The notes under the pieces: generated by a model | Database searches by the model: none | Told to the model about the DNA's origin: nothing | The model's input: only the letters and a program-made list of their open reading frames with translations | Translations under genes and position numbers: made by a program | NCBI GenBank assembly: GCA_014584395.1 | Contig: JACTMY010000010.1 | Location: 248,001-312,000 of the forward strand | Reading direction: 5' to 3' | DNA length: 64,000 bases | Origin: Planctomycetota bacterium | GTDB lineage: Bacteria; Planctomycetota; Planctomycetia; Gemmatales; HRBIN36 | Shown: in pieces, positions 10,834 through 19,726 of the stretch | How the letters are laid out: each line of letters starts with the position of its first letter | Position numbering within the stretch: position 1 is the stretch's first letter

Positions 10834-12396
10834 ATGAGCCTGAATCAAACCCGCTATGACACGCGACTGACGGCCGAGCTGCGCCGCCTTCAGCTCGAGA
10901 TCGAAGGCTATGCTCGGGAATACGGCCTCGACTTTTTCGAGACCATTTTTGAGGTGCTGGACGCTGACGACCTCAACGAAGTGGCGGCCTACGGCGGCTT
11001 CCCCACCCGCTATCCCCATTGGTCTTTCGGCATGCAGTACGAAGAGCTGAAGAAAAGCTACGAGTACGGCCTGTCCAAGATCTATGAGATGGTGATCAAT
11101 AATGATCCCTGCTACGCCTATTTGATGCGCTGCAACCACGTCGTCGATCAAAAGCTGGTCATGGCCCACGTCTACGGCCACTGCGACTTCTTCAAGAATA
11201 ATCAATACTTCGCCCATACCAACCGCAAGATGATGGATGAAATGGCCAACCATGGCACGCGCATCCGCCACTACGCGGAAAAGTATGGCGAAGACGAGGT
11301 CGAAACGTTCATGGATCGATGCATGTCGGTCGACGATCTGATCGACATCCATTCCCCGGCCATTAAGCGGCGCTCAACGACCTCGCGGTACGATTTCAGT
11401 CCGGAGCCGGCGGATCAGGCGCGCTCGGCGATCCGTTTTAAGAGCAAGGGTTACATGGACGCCTACGTCAATCCGCCCGACGTGCTCAAGCGCGAGGAGG
11501 AGGAATTCCGCAAGCAAGAGGCCGAGCAGCAAGTGCGCTTTCCCGAGTCGCCGGAGAAGGACGTCCTGCTCTTTCTGATCGAGCATGCGCCCCTCAAGGG
11601 TTGGCAGCGGGACGTCCTGAGCATCATTCGCGATGAAGCCTACTATTTCGCGCCGCAAGCGCAGACCAAAATCATGAACGAAGGCTGGGCCTCCTACTGG
11701 CACAGCACGATCATGACCAAGCACGCGCTGACCCCGTCGGAAGTCGTGGATTATTGCGACCATCATTGCGGCACGATGGCCCCCTACCGCGGCCGGATCA
11801 ATCCCTATAAGCTGGGCATCGAGCTTTTCCGCGACATCGAGGAGCGCTGGAACACGGGCCGCTTCGGCAAGGACTACGAGGAATGCGACGACTTGGAAAC
11901 CAAGCGTCGTTGGAGCCTTGATCTGAAATTGGGACGACAAAAAATCTTCGAAGTTCGCCGCAATCACTGCGATGTGACTTTCATCGACGAATTTTTGACC
12001 GCGGATTTCTGCAAGGAACAAGGCTATTTCTCGTTTAATTATGATGAACATGGCCACAACTACGTCGTGGAGTCCCGCGAGTTTAAGAAAGTGAAGGAAC
12101 GCTTGCTGTTCAATCTGACGAACTTTGGCAAGCCGTTCATTTACGTTGTGGATGGCAATTATCGCAACCGGGGCGAACTGCTCTTGAAGCACGAACACCT
12201 CGGCATCGATTTGAAGCTGCCCTACGCCCAAGACACCCTGGCCAACCTCCAAGCCCTGTGGAGTCGGCCGGTCCATTTACAAACCGTGGTTGAGGAAAAA
12301 CCCATGCTGCTGAGTTATGACGGCAGCGAACACTCGAACAAGACGTTAGGAGAACATGATGATCCACGTCGACACGCTTCTGGAAAAGCTCGCTAA
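10834..12396 (+). CDS. SpoVR-family protein
   Basis: 520 residues. Conserved SpoVR segments are EFDFF-like GLDFFETIFEVLD, GGFPTRYPHW, AHVYGHCDFFKNN, MNEGWASYWHS and a C-terminal region with NYVVESREFKKVKERLLF. SpoVR was first linked to spore cortex formation in Bacillus, but the family is widespread in non-spore-formers, where it is functionally tied to PrkA and YeaH. The histidine- and glutamate-rich core suggests metal binding, which is an inference. A TATAAT at 10809-10814 just before the start is probably chance, as no -35 is seen. The last 41 bases overlap the next gene. Confidence 0.95.
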   Translation: MSLNQTRYDTRLTAELRRLQLEIEGYAREYGLDFFETIFEVLDADDLNEVAAYGGFPTRYPHWSFGMQYEELKKSYEYGLSKIYEMVINNDPCYAYLMRCNHVVDQKLVMAHVYGHCDFFKNNQYFAHTNRKMMDEMANHGTRIRHYAEKYGEDEVETFMDRCMSVDDLIDIHSPAIKRRSTTSRYDFSPEPADQARSAIRFKSKGYMDAYVNPPDVLKREEEEFRKQEAEQQVRFPESPEKDVLLFLIEHAPLKGWQRDVLSIIRDEAYYFAPQAQTKIMNEGWASYWHSTIMTKHALTPSEVVDYCDHHCGTMAPYRGRINPYKLGIELFRDIEERWNTGRFGKDYEECDDLETKRRWSLDLKLGRQKIFEVRRNHCDVTFIDEFLTADFCKEQGYFSFNYDEHGHNYVVESREFKKVKERLLFNLTNFGKPFIYVVDGNYRNRGELLLKHEHLGIDLKLPYAQDTLANLQALWSRPVHLQTVVEEKPMLLSYDGSEHSNKTLGEHDDPRRHASGKAR

Positions 12397-12823
12397 CCTG
12401 ACGAGTTCCTCGAAGCAGACCTTGGTTTTCACCGACCCCGTTTCGGCCGCCAGCGTCAAACTGGAAATTGATCAGTTGGATTCGCTGGCTTGCCAGCTTT
12501 GGGACGTCGAGGTCGTGACCGGGAAAACGCCTGCCCTGTCCCTAAATGATCGCACGCAACTGATCAGTCAAAAGATCACGGGCCTGCTTGAACCGATCAA
12601 GACGCTGGAGATCGACCCGCTGCGCGGCATCGCCCAACTGCGCAGCGATCCTCCCGCTCAGAAAAACAAGGAACGTCTCTATTATGAGCTGCTCATGGAA
12701 AAAACGGGCCGCACCACAGTCCGCCGTTATGAAGGCTCCTATGTCTCCATGGAACGGAAGCGCATTCCCTTCACGCTGACCCGCGAGGCCCTGGCCAAGC
12801 TGGTGAGTGACCTTTCCAGTTAG
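12356..12823 (+). CDS. Hypothetical protein, fourth gene of the PrkA-YeaH-SpoVR operon
   Basis: 155 residues, starting at ATG 12356 (an ATG also at 12359) with TAGGAGA as ribosome site. It overlaps the end of spoVR by 41 bases in another frame, so translational coupling is likely. No signal peptide or membrane segment is seen. The protein is mixed alpha/beta and charged, with a strand-like region around RTTVRRYEGSYVSMERKRIPFTLTREAL. No family was recognised. The overlap and the terminator that follows make it the last gene of the stress module. Confidence 0.7.
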   Translation: MMIHVDTLLEKLANLTSSSKQTLVFTDPVSAASVKLEIDQLDSLACQLWDVEVVTGKTPALSLNDRTQLISQKITGLLEPIKTLEIDPLRGIAQLRSDPPAQKNKERLYYELLMEKTGRTTVRRYEGSYVSMERKRIPFTLTREALAKLVSDLSS

Positions 12824-12846
12824 CCGCCTTTCCTGCTACAATGCCG

Positions 12847-12879
12847 CCGCGCCGAGGACGGTTCCCGGCGCGGTTTTTT
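12847..12879 (+). terminator. Rho-independent terminator of the prkA-yeaH-spoVR operon
   Basis: Perfect 8-base stem (CCGCGCCG at 12847-12854, CGGCGCGG at 12866-12873) and an 11-base loop, followed by six T. It lies 24 bases after the last stop and argues against the in-frame ATG at 12841 as the start of the next gene. Confidence 0.85.
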
Positions 12880-12897
12880 CGTGCAAGGATGCACTCC

Positions 12898-13614
12898 ATG
12901 ACTCTGCCGAATCACCTTCCATGGCTTGTCATCGCTGCCTCCACGGACTCGCCCCATGATGCTCCCCTGGCGTGTCTGGTGGGGATGGTCACTCTCTATT
13001 GGTCCACCATTTTGGGTTTGGCGCTGTATAAACGCTTGCGGTTTGGGCAGAGCGCTGGGCTGTGGCCAAGGAAAGCGAAAGAGCGCCGGCTCTGGCTTCT
13101 GGTCGGCCCGGTGGTCATCGCCTGGATCACGCTGCCCTGGCTGGCTTGGTCGTCAATTGACCACTTCCTTTTGACCCTCCCGGCGGAATGGACGGCGGCC
13201 TGGCCGATGCTGATGCTGCGGTGGATCGCGGTGGGTCTGGCCATGGTCTTTTACGTTTTCTCCGCATGCTGCTGGCTGCAGATGGGGCGGAACTGGTCGA
13301 TGGCTATTGTCCCCAAGCAAAAAACCGAACTGGTGACCCGCGGCTTCTATGCTTGGATTCGCCATCCGATCTACGCCTTCAGCCTCGGTCTCATGGTCTG
13401 TTCGGTGGTCATCCTGCCAACCTGGCCGATGCTGATCGTGGCGATCCTGCACTTTGTCGGCTTGAATCGCAAGGCTGCCGTTGAGGAGACCTATCTTAGG
13501 CAGCAGTTTGGTCCAACTTATGAACACTATTGCCAACAGGTCGGCCGTTTCTTCCTTAAGCCATACTGGACTTACAAAACGATGAAGTCAGCCACACCCA
13601 GTCCGACTCGATAG
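12898..13614 (+). CDS. Isoprenylcysteine carboxyl methyltransferase-like membrane protein
   Basis: 238 residues from ATG 12898 (AAGG about 10 bases upstream); ATG 12889 is an alternative and ATG 12841 is excluded because it lies inside the terminator. Five or more hydrophobic segments are visible. The C-terminal region has RGFYAWIRHPIYAFSLGLMV, then EETYLRQQFGPTYEHYCQQVGRF, which is the SAM-binding signature of the ICMT/phospholipid methyltransferase superfamily (RHP, EE, FG..Y..Y). It probably methylates a small lipophilic or protein substrate at the membrane; the substrate is unknown. Confidence 0.82.
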   Translation: MTLPNHLPWLVIAASTDSPHDAPLACLVGMVTLYWSTILGLALYKRLRFGQSAGLWPRKAKERRLWLLVGPVVIAWITLPWLAWSSIDHFLLTLPAEWTAAWPMLMLRWIAVGLAMVFYVFSACCWLQMGRNWSMAIVPKQKTELVTRGFYAWIRHPIYAFSLGLMVCSVVILPTWPMLIVAILHFVGLNRKAAVEETYLRQQFGPTYEHYCQQVGRFFLKPYWTYKTMKSATPSPTR

Positions 13615-13626
13615 GGAGTTGATGGT

Positions 13627-15300
13627 TTGTCCACCCTGCGCGATCCGCAAGCACTTTTCGCCTCCAAGGTCGACGCCATGGCGCCGCCGTCGGGACAGCG
13701 TTCGTCGAGCACGTGGCCCTGGTTGTTGACGGCCGGGGTGATCCTGGCGGGCTTCCTGGGGAGAGCGTGGTTTCTAACGCATCAGACCTGGCTCAACTTG
13801 GCTCCGGATGAAGCTCATTATTGGGATTGGTCCAGGCATTTGGATTGGAGCTATTACAGCAAAGGCCCTCTCGTGGCCTGGTTGATTCGGGGAAGCTGCT
13901 GGCTCTTCGGACAGGAATCGGAATGGGTCATTCGCATGCCAGCCGTCTTGTGCGGCTCGCTGACGCTGCTCGGCCTGGCCGTTTTGACACAACGTATTTA
14001 TCAGCGGCCCTGGCTCACCTTGGCCCTGGTCCTGCTCACTTCGCTTCTGCCCCTGATGGCGGTCGGCTCGCTGCTCATGACCATTGATGCCCCGTTCGTC
14101 TGCTGTTGGACCTGGGCGATGGTCCTGGCTCATGTCGTCTGTTTTCCCTCAACGGAACGACCGCGAAGCATGCTCTGTTGGTCGTGTTTAGGATTGATCA
14201 TCGCCCTGGGCATCCTGGCGAAGTACACGATGGTCTTGTTCCTGCCCTCGCTGGGGTTATTCCTGCTTCTCTCCCGGCGACGTCGGCCGCTGCTGTGGTC
14301 GAAGGGCATCGCGGCGATGCTGGGAATGATCGGCCTTGGCTGCCTTCCCATCCTGATTTGGAATGCGCAAAACGGCTGGGTGACGCTCCATCACGTCGGC
14401 GGCCAGGCGGGGCTGACCGAGGAATTCGGACACGTCCCCCGCTGGAACCCCATGGGGCCGCTCGAATATCTTGGAGGACAGATCGCTCTCCTAATAGGAG
14501 TTGGCTTTCTCTTCTGGGGTCTGGCCATCGTGCAAACGTTGCGGTCAAGCTGGCGAGGCTCTTGGGATGCTTCGAGCGAAACGCAGCCCCCTGCTCCGGA
14601 TCGGCAGGATATCTTCCTGGTTTGCTTTTCGCTGCCGATGTTTCTGATCTTTTTGGCCTTTAGCTTGAAAACCAAGGTGCAGCTCAATTGGCCGATCGCT
14701 GCCTATTTGTCGGGACTGATTCTGACGCTGGCTTGGATCGCGGAGCGGTGGGATGCGCCTAGTCGAGGAACGCGTTGGCTGGTCCGTGGCGGCGTGGCTT
14801 GGATGGTGCTGCTGGGTGGCGGATTGACATTGGTGATGCATCGCACGGAATGGCTTTACCCGCTGATGCATCCCTGGCGGGATACACTGACAGCCCGCCG
14901 CTGGGATCCCTCTTTCCGTTTGCGCGGAGCCACGACCTTGGCGGCCGCCGTCGAGCAATTGCGTCAGGAACTGCGGCAGCAGGGCATCGACCCGGTCCTC
15001 GCGGGGACGACTTGGAATTTACCTGGCCTGCTGGCGTTTTACCTGCCAGACCGGCCGGTGGTCTATTGTCTCGGTTCACTCGCAGGGGATCGGCCCAGTC
15101 AGTATGATTTTTGGCCTCCTCATCCGGCCCATCAATCCGCGGTTTTCCGCAGCAGGACGTTCATCATCGTGGGCTACCCGACGCCTCGGCTGCTGCAAAG
15201 TTTCGAGCGCTTCGACCCGCCGCGCGTGATAGAGCATCATCTCTCCGGCCAAACCATTAACAGTTGGGTCCTCAGCGTGGGGCATGGGTTCAGAGAGTGA
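13627..15300 (+). CDS. Glycosyltransferase family 39-like integral membrane protein (ArnT-like)
   Basis: 557 residues from TTG 13627, which has GGGAG nine bases upstream; ATG 13678 is an alternative. There are about ten to twelve membrane segments. The first outer loop carries PDEAHYWDW followed by YYSKGPLVAW, the acidic motif that in ArnT/PMT enzymes binds the lipid-phosphate sugar donor. A soluble C-terminal domain follows, with LAGTTWNLPGLLAFYLPDRPVVY. Such enzymes move a sugar from a polyprenyl-phosphate to lipid or protein on the outer face of the inner membrane; the acceptor cannot be told. It starts 12 bases after the methyltransferase stop, so co-transcription is likely. Confidence 0.88.
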   Translation: MSTLRDPQALFASKVDAMAPPSGQRSSSTWPWLLTAGVILAGFLGRAWFLTHQTWLNLAPDEAHYWDWSRHLDWSYYSKGPLVAWLIRGSCWLFGQESEWVIRMPAVLCGSLTLLGLAVLTQRIYQRPWLTLALVLLTSLLPLMAVGSLLMTIDAPFVCCWTWAMVLAHVVCFPSTERPRSMLCWSCLGLIIALGILAKYTMVLFLPSLGLFLLLSRRRRPLLWSKGIAAMLGMIGLGCLPILIWNAQNGWVTLHHVGGQAGLTEEFGHVPRWNPMGPLEYLGGQIALLIGVGFLFWGLAIVQTLRSSWRGSWDASSETQPPAPDRQDIFLVCFSLPMFLIFLAFSLKTKVQLNWPIAAYLSGLILTLAWIAERWDAPSRGTRWLVRGGVAWMVLLGGGLTLVMHRTEWLYPLMHPWRDTLTARRWDPSFRLRGATTLAAAVEQLRQELRQQGIDPVLAGTTWNLPGLLAFYLPDRPVVYCLGSLAGDRPSQYDFWPPHPAHQSAVFRSRTFIIVGYPTPRLLQSFERFDPPRVIEHHLSGQTINSWVLSVGHGFRE

Positions 15301-15325
15301 CTGATAAAAAATCAGCAACCGTTCT

Positions 15326-17416
15326 CTACTCCTCCACGCTATGGCTGGGATCTAGTTGAGCAGGTTCGAGGAGCACTTTGGCCAACACGTCTTGCACCGT
15401 GTGCACGGGGTGGATGGTGAGCATGCCCAAGATCTCTGGGTCAAGTTGGGCGACGTCTTTGCCGTTTTCCGCGGGAATGAATACTTCCTTGCGGCCCTTC
15501 TTGGCCGCCGCGTGGAGTTTCCGATCGATGCCACCGACGCCTTTGACCTCGCCGAACAGCGTGACCTCGCCGGTCATGGCGCAGGCGGGCTTGATAGGCT
15601 TGCCTGTGAGAGCCGATACGATCCCCACGACGAAAGCCAACCCCGCGGAGGGACCATCCTTGGGCGTGGCGATGCGAACGAGATGAACCGCCACCTTCTG
15701 CTCCCTGAACCTCTTTTCCGAAACACCAAAGGCCACGGCATTACGGCGAACGATGTTATAAGCAGTCTGCACCGAATCTCTGAGAACTTGTCCATGTAGT
15801 CCGGTGACTTCAAGGCCTGTCGCGCCATTGATGGTTGCCACTTGGACCAGGGTGAGGTCCCCACCGATGGCCACATTGTCCCGATAGACCACGCCGAGTC
15901 CCGTCACCGCGCCCACGATCTCATCGCGGTTGAGAGGGTCGTCGGCAGGGATGTCAGCCGATTCGTCCAGTGCGATATCCATAGCCGTGCACGGGGGCAT
16001 GCCCTCAAAACGGAGAATCTTCCTTTTAAATTCGCCAGGCGCGATGTCACATAGTTGGTGATGAACCCGTTGCCGCATCTCGCAAGCCAAGGCGCCGATT
16101 TCCGCCAACTCTGGCTCGGTCACCCGGCCATCCGGATAAAGCAGTTTAAGTAAGCCCGAACCGATGCGCTCGACGGCGACCTGATCACGCCGGGTCATTC
16201 CTTTCTCGAAATGCAGCCGCCGCATCATGGGCTGGAAATCTTCGTCCCGCAATCGAGACAGCACTTCGCCGAAATAATCGGTTACAAATCCAAACCCCTT
16301 GGCCAATGAACTGGGTGTAATTTTTGGAAATTCCCAACCGGGCAGGTAACCATGCAAGCGATCTAGAAAAGCGGAATCGATCAGTTCGCTAGGGAGCGCT
16401 TCGAACAGATGTCGATATCGAGGATGTGGACGATCCCCTTCAACGTCCAGGTTGCCGGCCAGGACTAAACTGGCGTCGGAAGTAAAAGTCTTGGTGCCTC
16501 GACTAAAATGGCCGCTTTCCATGTAATCCTTCAAGATGGAAAGTGTCGCATTCTCATCTTGGAAGCTCGTGTGGGCGATCTCGTCGAAGACCACGACCTT
16601 CCGCGTCCCAAGAATGCCAATGGCTTTAGTGCCCAAATGAAAGAAGAGGTTCGAGGGAGTGGTTTTACCTCCTGAGACGACGAACACCCTCGGTGAAATA
16701 TTGCGCAAGAGAAAGGTCTTGCCCGTCTGGCGCGGGCCCAACTCGACGAGATTGACGTTGCGCTCGACTAGAGGAATGAGCCGAGCTAACAGAAGCAGCC
16801 GGACACGCCGGCATGGAAACGCGCTGGCTTCATACCCGGAACTGTTCAACATCAGAGCTGTCCATTCATCCGTGGTGAACTCGGCCCGTTTGGCTTTCCA
16901 TTCCTTCATGTCGGGCGGACCGATCTGAAATGGAGTAAACCCAGCCAATTCGACCGGAGCATCCGCATCGACCTCGGGACGAAAACGCAATTTGACGGTC
17001 CCCCACATCCCGCCAAGCAAGGTTCCTGTATGCTGTTCGATCAAGCCTTCGGAAACGCGGACGCGATCATCGTGGATGGCCGGGATGCGGGCCCAGCGTT
17101 GCTGATTCCGTAAATCGACGCGGGTTTCCACGAAGTCGATTAGTGTGATTTCACCGTTCTTCCAAAGCTGATGCTTGAGCAACTCACGCTGTTCCGTGCT
17201 AGGGAGTGTTTCCTTGACGCGCGTTCTTATTTTTTCCAAATCCGCTTGCCAGGATTCTGGCTTGACGTACTTGGCGATCAGATATTCCGTGACAAAGCGC
17301 GGAATGCGATGAAAAGCAGCTTCCTGGCAAAGGGATTTAAGGACAACATGTTCCCCGAAGATCGTACGAACTTTTTTATCCAGATCGCTTAGGAGGGATT
17401 CATCGAAGAGATTCAT
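15326..17416 (-). CDS. brxL: BrxL-type Lon-like AAA+ protease
   Basis: 696 residues from ATG 17416, one base after the stop of the upstream gene. Residues 1-200 match the BrxL N-terminal domain. The AAA module has Walker A GPRQTGKT (227-234) and Walker B VVVFDEIA, then LKDYMESGHFSRG and SAFLDRLHGYLPGWEFP, which are typical of BrxL. The C-terminus is a Lon protease domain with PKDGPSAG (Ser590) and Lys633, spaced 43 residues apart as in E. coli Lon, so the Ser-Lys dyad looks intact. BrxL normally belongs to BREX phage defence, but no pglX, pglZ, brxC or brxB is within the window; its only partner is the membrane protein upstream. Role here is inferred, not shown. Confidence 0.88.
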   Translation of the reverse strand: MNLFDESLLSDLDKKVRTIFGEHVVLKSLCQEAAFHRIPRFVTEYLIAKYVKPESWQADLEKIRTRVKETLPSTEQRELLKHQLWKNGEITLIDFVETRVDLRNQQRWARIPAIHDDRVRVSEGLIEQHTGTLLGGMWGTVKLRFRPEVDADAPVELAGFTPFQIGPPDMKEWKAKRAEFTTDEWTALMLNSSGYEASAFPCRRVRLLLLARLIPLVERNVNLVELGPRQTGKTFLLRNISPRVFVVSGGKTTPSNLFFHLGTKAIGILGTRKVVVFDEIAHTSFQDENATLSILKDYMESGHFSRGTKTFTSDASLVLAGNLDVEGDRPHPRYRHLFEALPSELIDSAFLDRLHGYLPGWEFPKITPSSLAKGFGFVTDYFGEVLSRLRDEDFQPMMRRLHFEKGMTRRDQVAVERIGSGLLKLLYPDGRVTEPELAEIGALACEMRQRVHHQLCDIAPGEFKRKILRFEGMPPCTAMDIALDESADIPADDPLNRDEIVGAVTGLGVVYRDNVAIGGDLTLVQVATINGATGLEVTGLHGQVLRDSVQTAYNIVRRNAVAFGVSEKRFREQKVAVHLVRIATPKDGPSAGLAFVVGIVSALTGKPIKPACAMTGEVTLFGEVKGVGGIDRKLHAAAKKGRKEVFIPAENGKDVAQLDPEILGMLTIHPVHTVQDVLAKVLLEPAQLDPSHSVEE

Positions 17417-17417
17417 G

Positions 17418-19091
17418 TCAATCTCCAAACAAGGCATCCAAATCTGGATTATGCCGCAAATCCTTGGGGGCTTTGGGTTCTTCAGGTTGATCCCAAGGGA
17501 CACCCATGGTTCCCATTAATTCCCGCGCCGCCACCTCCACTCGCGCCCGCTTCTCCGATACCACGCTGACCAATTCTGGATCGATGGCAGCAGCTCGTTG
17601 CGGATCCAAGCGCTGCGTGAGCAGGTTGTATTGTCGACGAATCAAGTCGACCGTGAGAACTGCATGATCGGGAATGTCCAAGACTTGTCTTGGCGAAACG
17701 AGCTTGTCGGCGATTGTCCCCGAATGCACAACGGAAGGTTTTAAGGGCGTAGGCACCTTGGATTCAATTTGTAGCGTTGGCCATCGTCGCTTCAACTTCT
17801 CGAGGAACTCAGCCTCTTCCGGTTGCACACCGCTGGTGGCATCCGCAATCCTCGCCGCCAAGTCATAGATTTCTTGCTGCTGGCCTGGATCAAGCCAACC
17901 GTCGATCCCATCGAGTTGCCTTTGCCAATCAATAGGCCCTTTTTCGTACTGTCCTAACCAACCTGCGCACAGATTCCGCAAAACCTCGTTGTTCAAGGCT
18001 TTCTCTTGAATATACTCGAAAATCGTTTCTTTTTCGGCCTTGGTGAACCGGCCATGAATGCGGGCGATGGCACACCCAACGGCTATCGCAGCCCGATGAA
18101 AGTCATTTTCACGTTGGACTGGGTCGATTAGCGGAGAGACTGCTCGTTCTTGCAATACAAAAGTTTGTGCAGAGAAAGTGGGATTGAGATCGTCCTCCGA
18201 AGGAGTTACTTTTTTCTGGGGTCCGAGGAATAGATCTTCTTTGTAAGTGGTCGTGTGAACCGAAGGCGGCGCTGGATTGTGCATGGGAGAGGGGTTGGAA
18301 GGCCGTGAAGAAGCAGGGCTAGATTTCGTGATCTCAGGAATTGGCGTCACGATTTTTGGCTCCAATTTTGCTACTCGCTCCTCAATGTATTTAGTTTCGC
18401 CCCTCTCAATGGTCGCATCGAGATTGATTAGCAGAGATGACTCCATTTCGTTCGTGGCGATGTCCTGCCAACGGCGATTGAGAAAAACAAAGAAATCCAC
18501 CTTCCGGGCCGCTTCATTGGCGGGCCCAATTTTCCGAAGAATCTGTCGCAATGCATGTTCCCGTCCCTGAAGCCGTAGACGGTTCATTTCATACTGCCGG
18601 CGGGTTTGTTCGATTTTTTCCTGCACGGCCAAGCCGATTGGATGTTTGGAGTTCTCCAGTTGCTGCCGCACTTGTTTCTCCAACTGTTTTGCCGCGGAGC
18701 GAATCTCCCGTTCACGAGACGGGCCAATCCCAGGAATGTCGGTCAATCGACAACCTTTGAGCTGCTGTAAATGTCTAATACCCTCTAAAGCGAGTTTGCT
18801 CGTGGTCCCTTCGCCGATGCCAGGAAATGCTTGCAAGGCACTGCACGGAGTTTTGGCCAATTTCTCTTGCAGAACCTCTTCCCGCACTTGATCTTCCACT
18901 TGATCCATGGCCTTGTTGATTCGAGCTAGTTCTGAATTCGTATTTTGCCACTTCTTTTCGACCTGATACACGCGCTCGAGAACTTGATCGCTCAGTTTTT
19001 TAATCGGATGCGTGCGATACTGAATGTAGAGAATGCCCATAAAAAATAGGCAGATCATCAATAATGCCAACAACACCACCACCAGCAACAT
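17418..19091 (-). CDS. Membrane protein with helix-hairpin-helix, TerB-like and J-domain-like regions
   Basis: 557 residues from ATG 19091, which has GGAG about 11 bases upstream; ATG 19184 in frame would add 31 residues without a ribosome site. An N-terminal membrane segment (about 1-25) is followed by a coiled coil. Two helix-hairpin-helix motifs follow (FPGIGEGTTSKL and IPGIGPSRERE), then more coiled coil and a Pro/Ser-rich linker. A TerB-like helical domain comes next (FHRAAIAVGCAIARIHGRFTKAEKETI). The C-terminal segment IRRQYNLLTQRLDPQR...ELM resembles a J-domain whose HPD motif is replaced by LDP. The layout recalls DjlA (membrane anchor, TerB, J-domain). It is coupled to brxL with a one-base gap. 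Confidence 0.7.
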   Translation of the reverse strand: MLLVVVLLALLMICLFFMGILYIQYRTHPIKKLSDQVLERVYQVEKKWQNTNSELARINKAMDQVEDQVREEVLQEKLAKTPCSALQAFPGIGEGTTSKLALEGIRHLQQLKGCRLTDIPGIGPSREREIRSAAKQLEKQVRQQLENSKHPIGLAVQEKIEQTRRQYEMNRLRLQGREHALRQILRKIGPANEAARKVDFFVFLNRRWQDIATNEMESSLLINLDATIERGETKYIEERVAKLEPKIVTPIPEITKSSPASSRPSNPSPMHNPAPPSVHTTTYKEDLFLGPQKKVTPSEDDLNPTFSAQTFVLQERAVSPLIDPVQRENDFHRAAIAVGCAIARIHGRFTKAEKETIFEYIQEKALNNEVLRNLCAGWLGQYEKGPIDWQRQLDGIDGWLDPGQQQEIYDLAARIADATSGVQPEEAEFLEKLKRRWPTLQIESKVPTPLKPSVVHSGTIADKLVSPRQVLDIPDHAVLTVDLIRRQYNLLTQRLDPQRAAAIDPELVSVVSEKRARVEVAARELMGTMGVPWDQPEEPKAPKDLRHNPDLDALFGD

Positions 19092-19252
19092 GACTGCATC
19101 ATCTCCAGCAAAGCGAATCCATCGAATTTTAGCAGATAGGGCAAGGTTATGCCAAAGAGAGAGTTGGGCAGAAAGCATTTCCATGGTTGACGAGAATGGA
19201 AGCTGAGGGGGATGCTTCGTCTCAGGATTGTTCTTGACTATCGATGATGGTC

Positions 19253-19726
19253 CTATTGGCGTTTTTGACGTTGCTTAGCAGAACGCTTTCTATGAGGCTG
19301 AATTGAAGTCGCCGCGGCGGTTAAAAACCGCGCAAAGGTGGTGGATTTGAGATAGGAGATCAGGCTCTCTCGAAACCGCAGCATGTCATCATGCATCGGG
19401 CATTGGGGGCCTTGGCCGCAATAGTTCGGGCCAAAAGGACAGCTTAAATTCTGCTCTTGTCTCTCGAAGAGCTCCACCACGTCATACAGACTGATCGCAT
19501 CCGGGGCGCGGGCCAGCCAATAGCCGCCGCCGGGTCCGGGCGAGCCTTGCACCAGTCCCGCTTGTGAGAGGATGGTCAAAACCTTGGCCACCACGGGTTG
19601 CGGCAGGTGCCGATTCTCCGCGATTTCGGCCGAATTCAATCGGACGCGCTGTCCCGGATTGTAAACTTCCGCAAGCCGGCTCACCGCAGCGATGGCGGTT
19701 TGTGCCGTCTTGCCGTAAGGAGTCAT
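19253..19726 (-). CDS. Rrf2-family transcriptional regulator
   Basis: 157 residues. The N-terminal winged helix (NSAEIAENRHLPQPVVAKVLTILSQAGLVQGSPGPGGGYWLAR) is diagnostic of Rrf2 proteins such as NsrR and IscR. Three cysteines in CPFGPNYCGQGPQC are placed where this family binds an iron-sulfur cluster, so it probably senses nitric oxide, oxygen or redox state. Its start overlaps the stop of the NrfD gene by four bases (ATGA), making it the last gene of the nitrate-respiration arm and a likely autoregulator. The 25-residue C-terminal basic tail is unusual. Confidence 0.9.
   Translation of the reverse strand: MTPYGKTAQTAIAAVSRLAEVYNPGQRVRLNSAEIAENRHLPQPVVAKVLTILSQAGLVQGSPGPGGGYWLARAPDAISLYDVVELFERQEQNLSCPFGPNYCGQGPQCPMHDDMLRFRESLISYLKSTTFARFLTAAATSIQPHRKRSAKQRQKRQ

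Noticed and set aside
15301-15315. Hairpin CTGAT-AAAAA-ATCAG between the glycosyltransferase and brxL
   Set aside because: A five-base AT-containing stem is too weak to call a terminator.
15326-19184. Complete BREX system
   Set aside because: Only a BrxL-like gene is present; pglX, pglZ, brxA, brxB and brxC are absent from the window.
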